Below, one piece after another: positions 16,781-26,521 of a DNA stretch of 60,235 nt. The notes beneath the pieces are model-generated. The model saw only the letters and a list, made by a program, of their open reading frames with translations, did no database searches and was not told the origin of the DNA. Both the position numbers and the translations under genes were made by a program. The DNA is from an uncultured Muribaculaceae bacterium (lineage in GTDB: Bacteria > Bacteroidota > Bacteroidia > Bacteroidales > Muribaculaceae): positions 1-60,235 of the forward strand of contig CANRCT010000017.1 of NCBI GenBank assembly GCA_947629175.1. The letters run 5' to 3'. Each line of letters opens with the position of its first letter. Positions within the stretch are counted from its first letter, which is position 1.

Positions 16781-18448
16781 ATGAAGAAACTCCTTCAAAT
16801 AGTGGCGATCGCGATCGCTGCGACAATATGCGCAGCCGCCGGTACCCGCAGCAAGAAAAACAGCATAAGCCGCAACCTCGACATTTTCAGCTCGGTATTC
16901 AAGGAAATGCAGACATTCTATGTCGACACTATCGACGCCGACAAGGCGGTGGCGACGGCGATCAACGCCATGCTGTCGGAGCTTGACCCCTATACGGTGT
17001 ATATGCCCAAAAGCGAGACCGAGGAGTTCCGTTCCATCAGCGCCGGCGAGTTCGGCGGCATAGGATCATATATAATGCAGCGCGACGGCAACGTCTATGT
17101 TTCGGGGCCTCACCGCGGCACCCCGGCCTACCGTGCGGGTCTGCGTCATGGGGATCTCATAGTGGCTATAGACGGCGACACGATGCTTGGGAAGACCCAT
17201 ACCGAAGTGTTGGCACGGCTCAAGGGAGAGCCGGGCACGAAACTCCACGTCAGCCTGCGCCGGCCCTATGCCGGAGCCGATTCGGTCATAGAGGTGGATA
17301 TGGTGCGCGAGAAGATACGCATTCCGTCGGTGCCCTATTACGGGATGCTCGAAGGCGACGGCAAGGTGGGATACATCAGCCTGACCTCCTACAGCGAGTC
17401 GACGGCCGACGAGGTGCGCCAGGCGCTCCGCTCGCTGCTCGGACAGGGCGCGCAGTCGATAGTGCTCGATCTGCGCGGCAATCCCGGCGGACTGGTGGAG
17501 AGCGCCGTTCAGGTCGTGGGCAATTTCGTGCCGAAAGGCACCGAGGTGCTCCGCACCCGTGGACGCGGAGTGCTCAACGAGAAGGTGTATAAGACCACGT
17601 CGTCAGCAATTGACACGAAAATACCTCTCGCCATCCTCATCGACAGCGAGAGCGCTTCGGCCTCGGAGATCACCGCCGGCGCGCTCCAGGATCTCGACCG
17701 CGCGGTCATCGTGGGCGACCGCTCCTTCGGCAAGGGACTGGTGCAGATCACCCGCGACATACCCTACGAGGGCTCGCTTAAGGTGACGATGGCGCGCTAT
17801 TACATCCCCTCCGGACGTCTGATCCAGGCCATCGACTACAGCCACCGCGACGAGGAGGGCCGCGTCACCCGCATCCCCGACAGTCTGACCAATGAATTCC
17901 GCACGGCCGGCGGACGCATCGTGCGCGACGGCGGCGGCATCACTCCCGACGTCAAGGTGGAGTATCCCGAGTCGAGCCGTCTGACCTACAATATCGTCAG
18001 GGGGTACTGGGCTTTCGACTTCGCCAACAAATATTTTGCCGAGCATCCCGGTGAAGTGCCCGATATCGCCACATTTACCATCACGGACTCTATCTACGAG
18101 GATTTCAAGCGCTCGATAGATCCCGAGCGCTTCCATTACGACCGCGTCTGCGAGATAATGCTCGACCGTCTGCGTCAGGCGGCAAAGATCGAAGGATATG
18201 AGGGCGATTCGCTCAACGCGCAGTTCGCGGTGCTTGAGAAGATGCTCAAACATTCGCTTTCGGCCGACCTCGACACCCACCGCAAGGCTATAGAGCCGCT
18301 GCTTGTGCGCGAGATCGTGGAGCGTTACCATCAGGAGCCGGGACGCATAGCCTCCGGTCTGCGCTTTGATCCCGGTATCGACAGCGTCCGCAATGTCCTG
18401 ACCGCCCCGGGCCGCGCGGCCGCCATACTCAAACCCGATGGGAAATGA
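16781..18448 (+). CDS. S41 family C-terminal processing peptidase
   Basis: 555 aa periplasmic serine protease of the CtpA/Prc family. Signal peptide about residues 1-20. An N-terminal helical segment leads into a PDZ domain (about 85-175, with GGIGSYIMQRDGNVYVSGP). The catalytic core follows, with the LDLRGNPGG motif (about 229-237), the Ser in SASASE (291-296), and Lys318 in SFGKGLVQ. The C-terminal ~150 residues are an extra helical domain usual in Bacteroidetes members. These proteases trim or destroy envelope proteins, including peptidoglycan hydrolases. The stop overlaps the mfd start by 4 bp (ATGA). Confidence 0.92.
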   Translation: MKKLLQIVAIAIAATICAAAGTRSKKNSISRNLDIFSSVFKEMQTFYVDTIDADKAVATAINAMLSELDPYTVYMPKSETEEFRSISAGEFGGIGSYIMQRDGNVYVSGPHRGTPAYRAGLRHGDLIVAIDGDTMLGKTHTEVLARLKGEPGTKLHVSLRRPYAGADSVIEVDMVREKIRIPSVPYYGMLEGDGKVGYISLTSYSESTADEVRQALRSLLGQGAQSIVLDLRGNPGGLVESAVQVVGNFVPKGTEVLRTRGRGVLNEKVYKTTSSAIDTKIPLAILIDSESASASEITAGALQDLDRAVIVGDRSFGKGLVQITRDIPYEGSLKVTMARYYIPSGRLIQAIDYSHRDEEGRVTRIPDSLTNEFRTAGGRIVRDGGGITPDVKVEYPESSRLTYNIVRGYWAFDFANKYFAEHPGEVPDIATFTITDSIYEDFKRSIDPERFHYDRVCEIMLDRLRQAAKIEGYEGDSLNAQFAVLEKMLKHSLSADLDTHRKAIEPLLVREIVERYHQEPGRIASGLRFDPGIDSVRNVLTAPGRAAAILKPDGK

Positions 18449-21400
18449 GCGGAATAGCTGATCTCTGTACCCGGTTCATGACCGCCGAGCGCCGCAAGGC
18501 CCTCAAGGCGGCATTGTCGTCGGGAAGCGAGGCGCATGCCTTCGGGCTCGCCGGTTCTGCGCCTGCCATGATGCTTGCGGCCATGCCCGCGCGCCGGGAG
18601 CCGGTGATGGTGGTGGGCGATTCGCTCGACGACGCCGGATATCTTTACCACGATCTGTCGCGCATACTCGGCGAGGAAGCAGTGCTGATGTTCCCGTCGG
18701 CCTACAAGCGCTCCATCAAGTATGGCCAGATCGATCCCCCTTCAGAAATACTGCGCACCGAAGCTCTCAACCGTTGGCATGCCGACAAGGGACTGCGTTT
18801 TGTGGTGACATATCCCGAGGCGATGGCCGAGAAGGTTGCATCGCGTTCTGACGTCGACACGCATACCCTGAGGCTTAAGCGGGGCGCCGTGGCTCCGATG
18901 ACCGACGCGGCGCGCTGGCTGCGCGACAATGGTTTCCAGGAGGTCGACTATGTATATGAACCGGGGCAGTTCGCTCTGCGCGGCTCAATTCTCGATATTT
19001 TCGGCTACAGCTTCGAGATGCCTTACCGTCTCGACTTCTTCGGCGACGAGATCGACTCCATCCGCACGTTCAACACCGAGACCCAGCTCTCGGAGCAGCA
19101 GATCGACGCGGTGGCTGTCACCGCCAATGTCGCATCCTCGGCCACCGGCCAGTCGCTGCTCGATTTCATACCCGACGGCACCCTGATAGCGGTGCGCGAT
19201 GCCGCCTACACCCTGCAGCGTATCGAGGCGGTCAGTCATGAAAGCTTCTCGCAGAGCTCACTTCTTGCCGACGAAGGGGATGCCTCGGCGATGGACAAGG
19301 TGGTGGATCCCGAAGCGTTCGCTCTCTCTTTCAGCCGCTTCGCCCGACTCCAGTTCTCGGCCGCGCCGATGCCCGAAGGGAAAGTGCTGCCTGCGGCCAT
19401 CGACTTCGGATGTACTCCCCAGGCCATATATCACAAGAATTTCGATCTCATATCGGAGTCGCTCGGACATTTCCTGGCCGACGGCTATTCCATATGCATA
19501 CTCTCCGACAGCCCCAAGCAGATCGAACGTCTGAAAGCCATCTTTGCTGACCGTGGCGATGAGATACCGTTCACCCCTGTGGGCACGACGCTCCATGCCG
19601 GATTTGTCGATCATCGCCTCCGGACCTGTATCTTCACCGACCATCAGATTTTCGACCGCTTCCATAAATACAGCCTCAAGAGCGACCGTGCCCGGTCAGG
19701 CAAGCTCGCTCTCTCGCTCAAGGAGCTCAGCGCGATAGAGCCGGGCGACTACATAGTCCACGTCGACCATGGCGTGGGACGATTCGCCGGCCTGCTCCGC
19801 ACTCAGGTGGGAGGCCATACGCAAGAGATGATCAAGCTCGTCTATGCCGGCGGCGACACGATCTTCGTGTCGATCCATTCGCTCCACAAGCTTGCCAAAT
19901 ACCGCGGCAAGGAGGGAGTGGAGCCCAAGATCAACAAGCTCGGCACCGGAGCGTGGAACCGCGTGAAGGAGCGCACCAAGGAGAAACTTAAGGATATCGC
20001 CCGCGACCTTATAAAACTCTATGCGGCCCGGCGGCAGGAAAAAGGTTTCAGCTTCTCGCCCGATTCATATCTGCAGCGGGAGCTTGAGGCGTCGTTTATC
20101 TACGAGGATACCCCCGACCAGCTGACGGCCACTCAGGCTGTGAAGGCCGACATGGAGAGCGACCGCCCCATGGACCGGCTGATATGCGGCGACGTGGGCT
20201 TCGGCAAGACCGAGGTGGCCATGCGCGCGGCATTCAAGGCTGCCGGGGATTCGAAGCAGACCGCCGTGCTTGTGCCTACCACGGTGCTCGCCTATCAGCA
20301 TTACAACACTTTCCGTCAGCGGCTGAAAGACTTCCCCGTCAGGGTGGAATATCTGTCGAGGGCCCGCACTCCAAAGCAGGTCAAGGAGATACTCGCCGAT
20401 CTTGCGGCCGGAAAGATCGACATACTCATCGGCACGCACAAAATCATATCGAAATCCGTCAGGTTCAAGGATCTCGGGCTGCTGATCGTCGACGAGGAGC
20501 AGAAATTCGGCGTGGCCGTCAAGGAGAAGCTCAAGCAGATGAAGACCAACGTCGACACTCTGACCATGAGCGCCACACCCATACCGCGCACCCTGCAGTT
20601 CTCACTGATGGGCGCGCGCGACCTCTCGGCCATCACCACTCCGCCGCCCAACCGTTACCCCATAGTCACCACCGTGAGCGCCCTGACCGACGACACCATA
20701 CTCGAAGCCGTCAATTTCGAGATGTCGCGCAACGGTCAGGTCTTTATCGTCAATCCACGCATCGAGGGACTTTATGATCTGGAGCGGATGATTCAGAGGC
20801 TGGTGCCCGACGCCCGCACGATCGTAGCCCACGGACAGATGCCGCCTGAAAAGCTTGAGAAAGCCATAATCGACTTCGCCAACCACGATTTCGACATCCT
20901 CCTCTCCACCACCATCATAGAGAGCGGCGTCGACATGCCAAATGTCAACACGATCATAATCAACAATGCCCACTGCTTCGGCCTCTCGGAGCTGCATCAG
21001 CTCCGCGGACGCGTGGGCCGCAGTTCGCGCAAGGCGTTCTGCTATATGCTCGTGCCGCCTACGGTGCCCCTCTCGCCCACCGCGCGACGCCGCCTGCAGG
21101 CCATAGAGAGCTTCAGCGAGCTCGGATCGGGCATCCATATCGCCATGCAGGATCTCGACATACGCGGCGCCGGCAATCTTCTCGGAGCGGAGCAGAGCGG
21201 ATTCATAGCCGACCTCGGCTACGAGACCTATCAGAAGATATTGAAGGAGGCCGTCACGGAGCTGCGCACAGAAGAGTTCTCCGAGGTCATGGCCGACACG
21301 CCGGAGGAGCAGCAGGACTATGTGGCCGACTGCACCATCGAGAGCGACATGGAGCTGCTCCTGCCCGCTTCATACGTGCCTCAGGAGAGCGAGCGCATAG

Positions 21401-21795
21401 CGCTCTATCAGGAGCTCGACAGCATAGAGCGGGAGAGCGATCTCGATGCGTTCGAGGAGCGTCTGCGCGACCGGTTCGGCGAAATCCCGCCCGAGGCGCG
21501 CGAGCTTCTGAGGATTCCGCGCCTGCGCCGCATGGCCCGACGTCTCGGCGTGGAGAAGGTGGTGCTGAAGCAGGGATCGATGTTTCTGCATTTTGTCGAC
21601 GACAGCAACAAGGCCTATTATCAGTCGGCGGCATTCGGCCGCATACTGTCGTGGCTTCAGGCCAATGTGTCGAGATGTCAGATCCGCGACCGTCAGGGCA
21701 AGCGGAGCTTCGTCATCTCCCACGTGCCCACTGCCGAAGCGGCTACCGCCATCTTTGCCGCGATAATGAAGCTGGATCCGGCTCCTGCCGCGTGA
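18445..21795 (+). CDS. mfd: Transcription-repair coupling factor Mfd
   Basis: 1116 aa translocase that displaces RNA polymerase stalled at lesions and recruits UvrA. Domains in order: a UvrB-like N-terminal region (about 1-340), an RNA polymerase-interacting domain around GDYIVHVDHGVGRFAGLL, and a RecG-like helicase core with Walker A CGDVGFGKTEVAMRAAF, DEEQ in LLIVDEEQKFGVAVK, TMSATPIPRTL, and RGRVGRSSRKAFCYML. The C-terminal TRCF domain ends the chain. Length and motif order are normal. It is translationally coupled to the protease gene, a pairing that probably reflects operon economy rather than shared function. Confidence 0.97.
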   Translation: MSGIADLCTRFMTAERRKALKAALSSGSEAHAFGLAGSAPAMMLAAMPARREPVMVVGDSLDDAGYLYHDLSRILGEEAVLMFPSAYKRSIKYGQIDPPSEILRTEALNRWHADKGLRFVVTYPEAMAEKVASRSDVDTHTLRLKRGAVAPMTDAARWLRDNGFQEVDYVYEPGQFALRGSILDIFGYSFEMPYRLDFFGDEIDSIRTFNTETQLSEQQIDAVAVTANVASSATGQSLLDFIPDGTLIAVRDAAYTLQRIEAVSHESFSQSSLLADEGDASAMDKVVDPEAFALSFSRFARLQFSAAPMPEGKVLPAAIDFGCTPQAIYHKNFDLISESLGHFLADGYSICILSDSPKQIERLKAIFADRGDEIPFTPVGTTLHAGFVDHRLRTCIFTDHQIFDRFHKYSLKSDRARSGKLALSLKELSAIEPGDYIVHVDHGVGRFAGLLRTQVGGHTQEMIKLVYAGGDTIFVSIHSLHKLAKYRGKEGVEPKINKLGTGAWNRVKERTKEKLKDIARDLIKLYAARRQEKGFSFSPDSYLQRELEASFIYEDTPDQLTATQAVKADMESDRPMDRLICGDVGFGKTEVAMRAAFKAAGDSKQTAVLVPTTVLAYQHYNTFRQRLKDFPVRVEYLSRARTPKQVKEILADLAAGKIDILIGTHKIISKSVRFKDLGLLIVDEEQKFGVAVKEKLKQMKTNVDTLTMSATPIPRTLQFSLMGARDLSAITTPPPNRYPIVTTVSALTDDTILEAVNFEMSRNGQVFIVNPRIEGLYDLERMIQRLVPDARTIVAHGQMPPEKLEKAIIDFANHDFDILLSTTIIESGVDMPNVNTIIINNAHCFGLSELHQLRGRVGRSSRKAFCYMLVPPTVPLSPTARRRLQAIESFSELGSGIHIAMQDLDIRGAGNLLGAEQSGFIADLGYETYQKILKEAVTELRTEEFSEVMADTPEEQQDYVADCTIESDMELLLPASYVPQESERIALYQELDSIERESDLDAFEERLRDRFGEIPPEARELLRIPRLRRMARRLGVEKVVLKQGSMFLHFVDDSNKAYYQSAAFGRILSWLQANVSRCQIRDRQGKRSFVISHVPTAEAATAIFAAIMKLDPAPAA

Positions 21796-21863
21796 ACATT
21801 TGCGGGTCCCTTGGCGTTATCCCTGAAGTGACAAGATTGTGTTTAATCAATAAATAGTTTACT

Positions 21864-22385
21864 ATGATCAAAAAGATTATGGCAGCCGCGCTGGTTGTCC
21901 TCGCGCTGGCTCCGCTGGCGGCCTGTGGAGATGACGATGACGACAAGGTATCGCCCGACAAGGAGCTTAAGCAGGCTCTCGCATCGAGATATCCCTCGAT
22001 GAAGGTTGACAAATGGGAGAAGAAAAAGAACTGGAGCGTGGCCGAAGGACGCATCGACGGCGTATCGGCCGATGTATGGTTTGACGTTTCAAACCAGTGG
22101 GCGATGACCGAATATGACTATGACCGCGATCTGACCAAACTCCCGCAGCCCGTGGCCAACGCTATCGCCACCGGCGACTTCCGCGACTGGACAGTCGACG
22201 ATATAGAGTATTTCGAACGCCGCTCGGAAAGCTTCTACCGCATCGAGGTGGAGACGGCCGGACAGCCCGACGTATATCTGATGTATATGCCCGACGGGTC
22301 GCTGCGCGGCACTACTGCTGTCGACGTCGAGGTCTATCCCGACTTCGAGCTGCCCCATCAGGTGCTCCCTCCCTCCGGCAACTGA
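21864..22385 (+). CDS. PepSY-like lipoprotein
   Basis: 173 aa. The N-terminal signal with lipobox APLAAC puts the lipidated Cys at residue 21, followed by an acidic run (GDDDDD) typical of surface-exposed Bacteroidetes lipoproteins. The body resembles two PepSY-like (DUF2874/PF11396) repeats: KELKQALASRYPSMKVDKWE with later VWFDVSNQWAMTEYD, and a second half with IATGDFRDWTVDDIEYFER and VYLMYMPDGSL. Such proteins are periplasmic or surface, possibly inhibitors; function is unproven. It lies 68 bp after mfd with no clear promoter, and a bidirectional terminator follows. Confidence 0.8.
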   Translation: MIKKIMAAALVVLALAPLAACGDDDDDKVSPDKELKQALASRYPSMKVDKWEKKKNWSVAEGRIDGVSADVWFDVSNQWAMTEYDYDRDLTKLPQPVANAIATGDFRDWTVDDIEYFERRSESFYRIEVETAGQPDVYLMYMPDGSLRGTTAVDVEVYPDFELPHQVLPPSGN

Positions 22386-22453
22386 TGCCATTATGATTCC
22401 TCTGTAAGCCTGAGGCTGACTGACGGTCAGCATGGCTTGGCCGGAATGAAGAG

Positions 22454-22493
22454 AAAAAACAGACTGCCGCTCTCGCGATCGAGGGCGGCAGTC
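22454..22493. terminator. Bidirectional terminator between the PepSY-like gene and sdhB
   Basis: GACTGCCGCTCTCG (22462-22475) pairs with CGAGGGCGGCAGTC (22480-22493), a 14-bp stem with one wobble. An A-run at 22454-22459 becomes a T-run on the minus strand, so it chiefly serves sdhB. On the plus strand it is followed by GGCATTTTA, a weaker signal for the PepSY-like gene. Confidence 0.8.
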
Positions 22494-22523
22494 GGCATTT
22501 TATGGGGTTATGTCAGCCGGGCG

Positions 22524-23279
22524 TCAGTCGGCGCACTTGGCTTTGATAAACTCGCGGTTGAGGCGGGCGATGTTGCTCAGAGGTATGTTCTTGGGGCACT
22601 CGGCGGCGCAGGCTCCGGTGTTGGTGCAGTTGCCGAATCCGAGCTCGTCCATCTTCTTGACCATGGCGCGGGCGCGGCGCTTGCGCTCTACCTGGCCCTG
22701 GGGCAGGAGAGCGAACTGGCTGACCTTGGCCGAAACGAAGAGCATTGCCGAGCCGTTCTTGCACGCTGCCACGCAGGCGCCGCAGCCTATGCAGGTGGCG
22801 GAGTCCATCGCCACGTCGGCCACTTCCTTCGAGATCGGGGTGGCGTTGGCGTCGGGAGCGCCGCCGCAGTTGAACGATACATAGCCGCCGGCCTGCTGTA
22901 TCTGGTCGAACGCGTTGCGGTTGACGGCCAGGTCGCGGATCACGGGGAAAGCCGCCGAGCGCCAGGGCTCGATGGTGATTGTCTCTCCGTCGTGGAACTT
23001 GCGCATGTGGAGCTGACAGGTGGTGATGCCCTGTACCGGGCCGTGGGGATGACCGTTGATGTAGAGCGAGCACATGCCGCAGATGCCTTCGCGGCAATCG
23101 TTGTCAAACACCACCGGCTCCTCGTTCTGATCCACGAGCTGCTGGTTGAGCATGTCGAGCATTTCGAGGAAGCTGCTGCCGGTCGACACATTGTCGAGGT
23201 GATAGTTGACGAACTGGCCGGGTTCCTTCGGACCGCGCTGACGCCAAACTTTCAGATTTACGCTTATAGTATTTTCCAT
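22524..23279 (-). CDS. sdhB: Succinate dehydrogenase/fumarate reductase iron-sulfur subunit
   Basis: 251 aa electron-transfer subunit of the membrane quinone-linked complex. It carries the [2Fe-2S] ligands in [16 protein letters not shown], and the two ferredoxin-type cluster sets in [17 protein letters not shown] and [14 protein letters not shown]. Position after the A subunit (27-bp gap) completes the order C-A-B. In Bacteroidales this complex normally works as fumarate reductase in anaerobic succinate production with menaquinol, hence frdB is an equally valid name. Confidence 0.95.
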   Translation of the reverse strand: MENTISVNLKVWRQRGPKEPGQFVNYHLDNVSTGSSFLEMLDMLNQQLVDQNEEPVVFDNDCREGICGMCSLYINGHPHGPVQGITTCQLHMRKFHDGETITIEPWRSAAFPVIRDLAVNRNAFDQIQQAGGYVSFNCGGAPDANATPISKEVADVAMDSATCIGCGACVAACKNGSAMLFVSAKVSQFALLPQGQVERKRRARAMVKKMDELGFGNCTNTGACAAECPKNIPLSNIARLNREFIKAKCAD

Positions 23280-23306
23280 TTCTGTGTTGCTTTTTTCTTG
23301 ACGTTT

Positions 23307-25340
23307 TTACGACTTGTAGTTGCGGGTCTGAACCTGGATGGCCTCATATTTGAGGGGCTCTTTGAGAAGGATGGGCTTCTCGTCGTCGCCGGTGTATTTC
23401 CAGCAGCTGACGTACATGTAGTGCTCGTCGTCGCGCTTGGCTTCGCCGTCGGGAGTCTGGTACTCTTCGCGGAAATGTGCGCCGCACGATTCGTTGCGGT
23501 GAAGGGCGTCGATAGCCATCATGCGTGCCATCACGAGGAAGTCCTCCAGGCGCAGAGCCTTCTCAAGCTCGGTGTTGAGATCGTCGGCGCTGCCCACGAT
23601 GCGCAGATCGGTGTAGAACTCCTTGCGCACCTCCTTGAGCTCCTCGATAGCCTTCACGAGGCTCTGGAGCGTGCGGCCCATGCCCACGAGGTTCCACATG
23701 ATGTGGCCGAGCTTCTTGTGGATCTGGTCGGGGCTCTTGGTGCCCTTGATGGCCATCAGACGGGCTATGCGGTCGCGCACGCCTTTCTCTGCCTCGTCGA
23801 ATTCGGGATGCTTGGTGTCGAATGTCGAACGGCTGACCTTGATCTGGTCGCTGAGATAATTCTGGAGAGTATAGGGGAGCACGAAGTATCCGTCGGCCAG
23901 ACCCTGCATGAGGGCCGATGCGCCGAGGCGGTTGGCGCCGTGGTCGGAGAAGTTGCATTCGCCGATGGCGAAGAGACCCTTGATGGAGGTCTGCAGCTCG
24001 TAGTCGACCCAGATGCCGCCCATGGTGTAGTGCGATGCGGGGAAGATCATCATCGGCGTCTCGTAGGGGTTGTCGTCGGAGATCATCTGGTACATGTCGA
24101 AGAGGTTGCCGTAGCGGTCGCGCACCACGTCAGCTCCCAGACGGTCTATGGCATACTTGAAGTCGAGATATACGGCGTTGCCGGTTCCCACTCCGTAGCC
24201 GGCGTCGCAGCGCTCCTTGGCGGCGCGGCTGGCGATGTCGCGGGGGCAGAGGTTGCCGAATGCCGGGTAGCGGCGCTCCAGATAGAAGTCGCGGTCTTCG
24301 TCGGGGATGTCGGTCGGCTTCTTCTTGCCGGCGCGGATAGCCTCGGCGTCCTCTTTCTTCTTGGGCACCCAGATGCGGCCGTCGTTGCGGAGCGATTCGC
24401 TCATGAGGGTGAGCTTCGACTGGTCTTCGCCGTGCACGGGTATGCAGGTGGGGTGGATCTGTGTGAACGCGAGGTTGGAGAGGTAAGCGCCCTTGCGGAA
24501 TGCCTGGATGGCGGCGGAGCCGTTGCAGCCCATGGCGTTGGTGGAGAGGAAGAATGTGCGTCCGTAGCCGCCGGTGGCGAGCACTACGGCGTGGGCGGCA
24601 TAGCGCTCAAGCTCGCCGGTGACGAGGTTGCGCACGATGATGCCGCGGGCGCGGCCGTCGATGATCACCACGTCGAGCATCTCGCGGCGGTTGAAAGAGC
24701 GCACCTGGCCCTTCTCGATCTGGCGGTTGAGCGATGCGTATGCGCCGAGCAGCAGCTGCTGGCCTGTCTGGCCCTTGGCATAGAACGTACGGCTCACCTG
24801 TGCGCCGCCGAACGAGCGGTTGGCCAGCAGGCCGCCGTATTCACGTGCGAAGGGTACACCCTGCTGCACGCACTGGTCGATGATGTTGTTTGACACCTCG
24901 GCCAGACGGTATACGTTGGCTTCGCGCGAGCGGAAGTCGCCGCCCTTCACGGTGTCGTAGAACAGACGGTATACGGAGTCGCCGTCGTTCTGATAGTCTT
25001 TGGCTGCATTGATGCCTCCCTGCGCGGCGATGGAGTGGGCGCGGCGCGGGCTGTCCTGGATGCAGAAGTTATATACGTTGAATCCGAGCTCGGCCAGAGT
25101 CGAAGCTGCCGATGCGCCGGCGAGGCCGGTGCCCACCACGATCACGTCGAGATTACGTTTGTTGGCGGGATTGACAAGCTTCTGATGGGCCTTGTAGTTG
25201 GTCCATTTCTCAGCTATGGGGCCCTCGGGTATCTTGGAATCGATCTGATATTCGGGGAGCTTGGAGGACTCGATGTCGGCGTAATCCTTCATTATGGGTG
25301 TAGAGTCGATCATGCCCTCTACGCTTTTGATGTCTGCCAT
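23307..25340 (-). CDS. sdhA: Succinate dehydrogenase/fumarate reductase flavoprotein subunit
   Basis: 677 aa catalytic subunit with covalent FAD. The dinucleotide-binding motif [21 protein letters not shown] is near the N-terminus, [18 protein letters not shown] holds the FAD-linked His, and [16 protein letters not shown] and [17 protein letters not shown] belong to the active-site and capping regions. The start at 25340 (MADIKSVEG) was preferred because a longer frame to 25460 runs into the sdhC gene. Length fits the B-type (Bacteroides/Wolinella) enzyme, which pairs with a single diheme cytochrome b subunit as seen here. Confidence 0.95.
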   Translation of the reverse strand: MADIKSVEGMIDSTPIMKDYADIESSKLPEYQIDSKIPEGPIAEKWTNYKAHQKLVNPANKRNLDVIVVGTGLAGASAASTLAELGFNVYNFCIQDSPRRAHSIAAQGGINAAKDYQNDGDSVYRLFYDTVKGGDFRSREANVYRLAEVSNNIIDQCVQQGVPFAREYGGLLANRSFGGAQVSRTFYAKGQTGQQLLLGAYASLNRQIEKGQVRSFNRREMLDVVIIDGRARGIIVRNLVTGELERYAAHAVVLATGGYGRTFFLSTNAMGCNGSAAIQAFRKGAYLSNLAFTQIHPTCIPVHGEDQSKLTLMSESLRNDGRIWVPKKKEDAEAIRAGKKKPTDIPDEDRDFYLERRYPAFGNLCPRDIASRAAKERCDAGYGVGTGNAVYLDFKYAIDRLGADVVRDRYGNLFDMYQMISDDNPYETPMMIFPASHYTMGGIWVDYELQTSIKGLFAIGECNFSDHGANRLGASALMQGLADGYFVLPYTLQNYLSDQIKVSRSTFDTKHPEFDEAEKGVRDRIARLMAIKGTKSPDQIHKKLGHIMWNLVGMGRTLQSLVKAIEELKEVRKEFYTDLRIVGSADDLNTELEKALRLEDFLVMARMMAIDALHRNESCGAHFREEYQTPDGEAKRDDEHYMYVSCWKYTGDDEKPILLKEPLKYEAIQVQTRNYKS

Positions 25341-25359
25341 ATTTTTGACGTTGTGATGT

Positions 25360-26226
25360 TTATTCTGAAATTTCTGTAGCTTTCTCCCACTTGAGATCCT
25401 TGTTGCCGCAGTCGTGGTGACCCTTGCAGTCTTTGTGCTTTTGGGTGCATTCGCCTTCACCGACGCACACGCCCTCCTGAGGAGCGGTCACGTCGGAAAA
25501 CATTACGCTTGCGGCGTATTCGCGATAAGCCTCGTCAAAGGTGGTGGTGTTGGCGCGTACGGTGAACACTACGGCCTGGGCGATGAAGAGAGCCACTACG
25601 ATGGAGCTCCACCAGAGACCGATGCATTTGAGGCGCTTGATCCAGATGTCATTGTCCCATCCGCAGGTCTGGAACATCGACCAGAAGCCGTGGTTCATGT
25701 GGAACCAGAGGGCTACGAAACCGATGATGTAGACGATCGGGGTCCATACCTGGCTGAATGCGATCTGCAGGAACAGGGTGCCTGCCGCGGGAGGAACGGG
25801 AGCGCCGTCGTGGACATACTCGCAGTGGATTATCTCGGCGAGCTGCATCTTTGCCCAGAACTGAATCAGGTGGACAGCCAGGAAGGCGAGCACCACGATG
25901 CCGAGTACGAGCATGTTTTTCGACGACCACTCTACCTGAGGCTGGCGGGCATTGACCAGATAACGGTCGGCGCCGCGGGCCTTGCGGTTCTGCACGGTCA
26001 GCCAGAGAGCGTAGCAGATGTGGATGATGAAGAGCGCCGCCAGACCCATGGATGCCACCAGCGCATACCAGTTGGCACCGAGGAAAGCGCAGATCAGATC
26101 ATAGGCCTGAGGCCAGAAAAGGGCCACGCCGTTCATCAGTGCGTGAAACGTAACGAATAGGATAAGGCATGCTCCGGTGATTGACATCACGAGCTTCCTA
26201 CCTATAGATGAGTTGGTTAACCACAT
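25360..26226 (-). CDS. sdhC: Succinate dehydrogenase/fumarate reductase cytochrome b subunit with Cys/His tail
   Basis: 288 aa membrane anchor of the B-type complex with five hydrophobic segments and His residues spaced for two hemes (for example [34 protein letters not shown]). After the last helix (about residue 220) there is a soluble C-terminal extension. It ends with several Cys and His residues in about 25 positions ([18 protein letters not shown]), then [11 protein letters not shown] do not know this tail from characterised homologues; it could bind metal. First gene of the operon, preceded by a consensus promoter and a roughly 160-nt leader. Confidence 0.93.
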   Translation of the reverse strand: MWLTNSSIGRKLVMSITGACLILFVTFHALMNGVALFWPQAYDLICAFLGANWYALVASMGLAALFIIHICYALWLTVQNRKARGADRYLVNARQPQVEWSSKNMLVLGIVVLAFLAVHLIQFWAKMQLAEIIHCEYVHDGAPVPPAAGTLFLQIAFSQVWTPIVYIIGFVALWFHMNHGFWSMFQTCGWDNDIWIKRLKCIGLWWSSIVVALFIAQAVVFTVRANTTTFDEAYREYAASVMFSDVTAPQEGVCVGEGECTQKHKDCKGHHDCGNKDLKWEKATEISE

Positions 26227-26391
26227 AATGAAAGTGAAATTTTAAGTATTTGTTTTTTATGATGGATTTTCAGGTGTCAGCCGATTGCCGGCGGCTGCCT
26301 CCAGCTTGTCGCTTCCGTCATATCCGGCGCACGCTCTGTCCAGCAACGCCCGGTTTTGACTTTAGTATAGAAGATGAAGTCAGTCAATGTG

Positions 26392-26423
26392 CAAAATTAA
26401 GCGAAATTAACCATTCCTGCAAA
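26392..26423 (-). promoter_or_regulatory. Promoter of sdhCAB
   Basis: Minus strand TAATTTTG (26392-26399) and TTTG (26420-26423) with a 20-nt spacer form a perfect consensus. The resulting leader of about 160 nt before the sdhC ATG is long; no known riboswitch was recognised in it. Confidence 0.8.
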
Positions 26424-26427
26424 AATA

Positions 26428-26463
26428 TTTGGCCTATCCTCCCAAGATTATTTGGTAACTTTG
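26428..26463 (+). promoter_or_regulatory. Probable promoter of the GH20 gene
   Basis: Plus strand TAACTTTG (26456-26463) is a full -7 match. The nearest TTTG (26428-26431) is 24 nt upstream, longer than the usual 19-20. It is back to back with the sdhCAB promoter; the two -33 regions are 5 bp apart. Confidence 0.5.
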
Positions 26464-26521
26464 CGGAAACTAACCTCTGACAAGTATTATTCACCACATA
26501 TCACATCATTTTTTCCACACA

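Noticed and set aside
22437-24893. 818-codon open frame antisense to sdhB and sdhA
   Set aside because: Shadow of two clearly identified genes. It spans the terminator at 22454-22493 and both gene boundaries.
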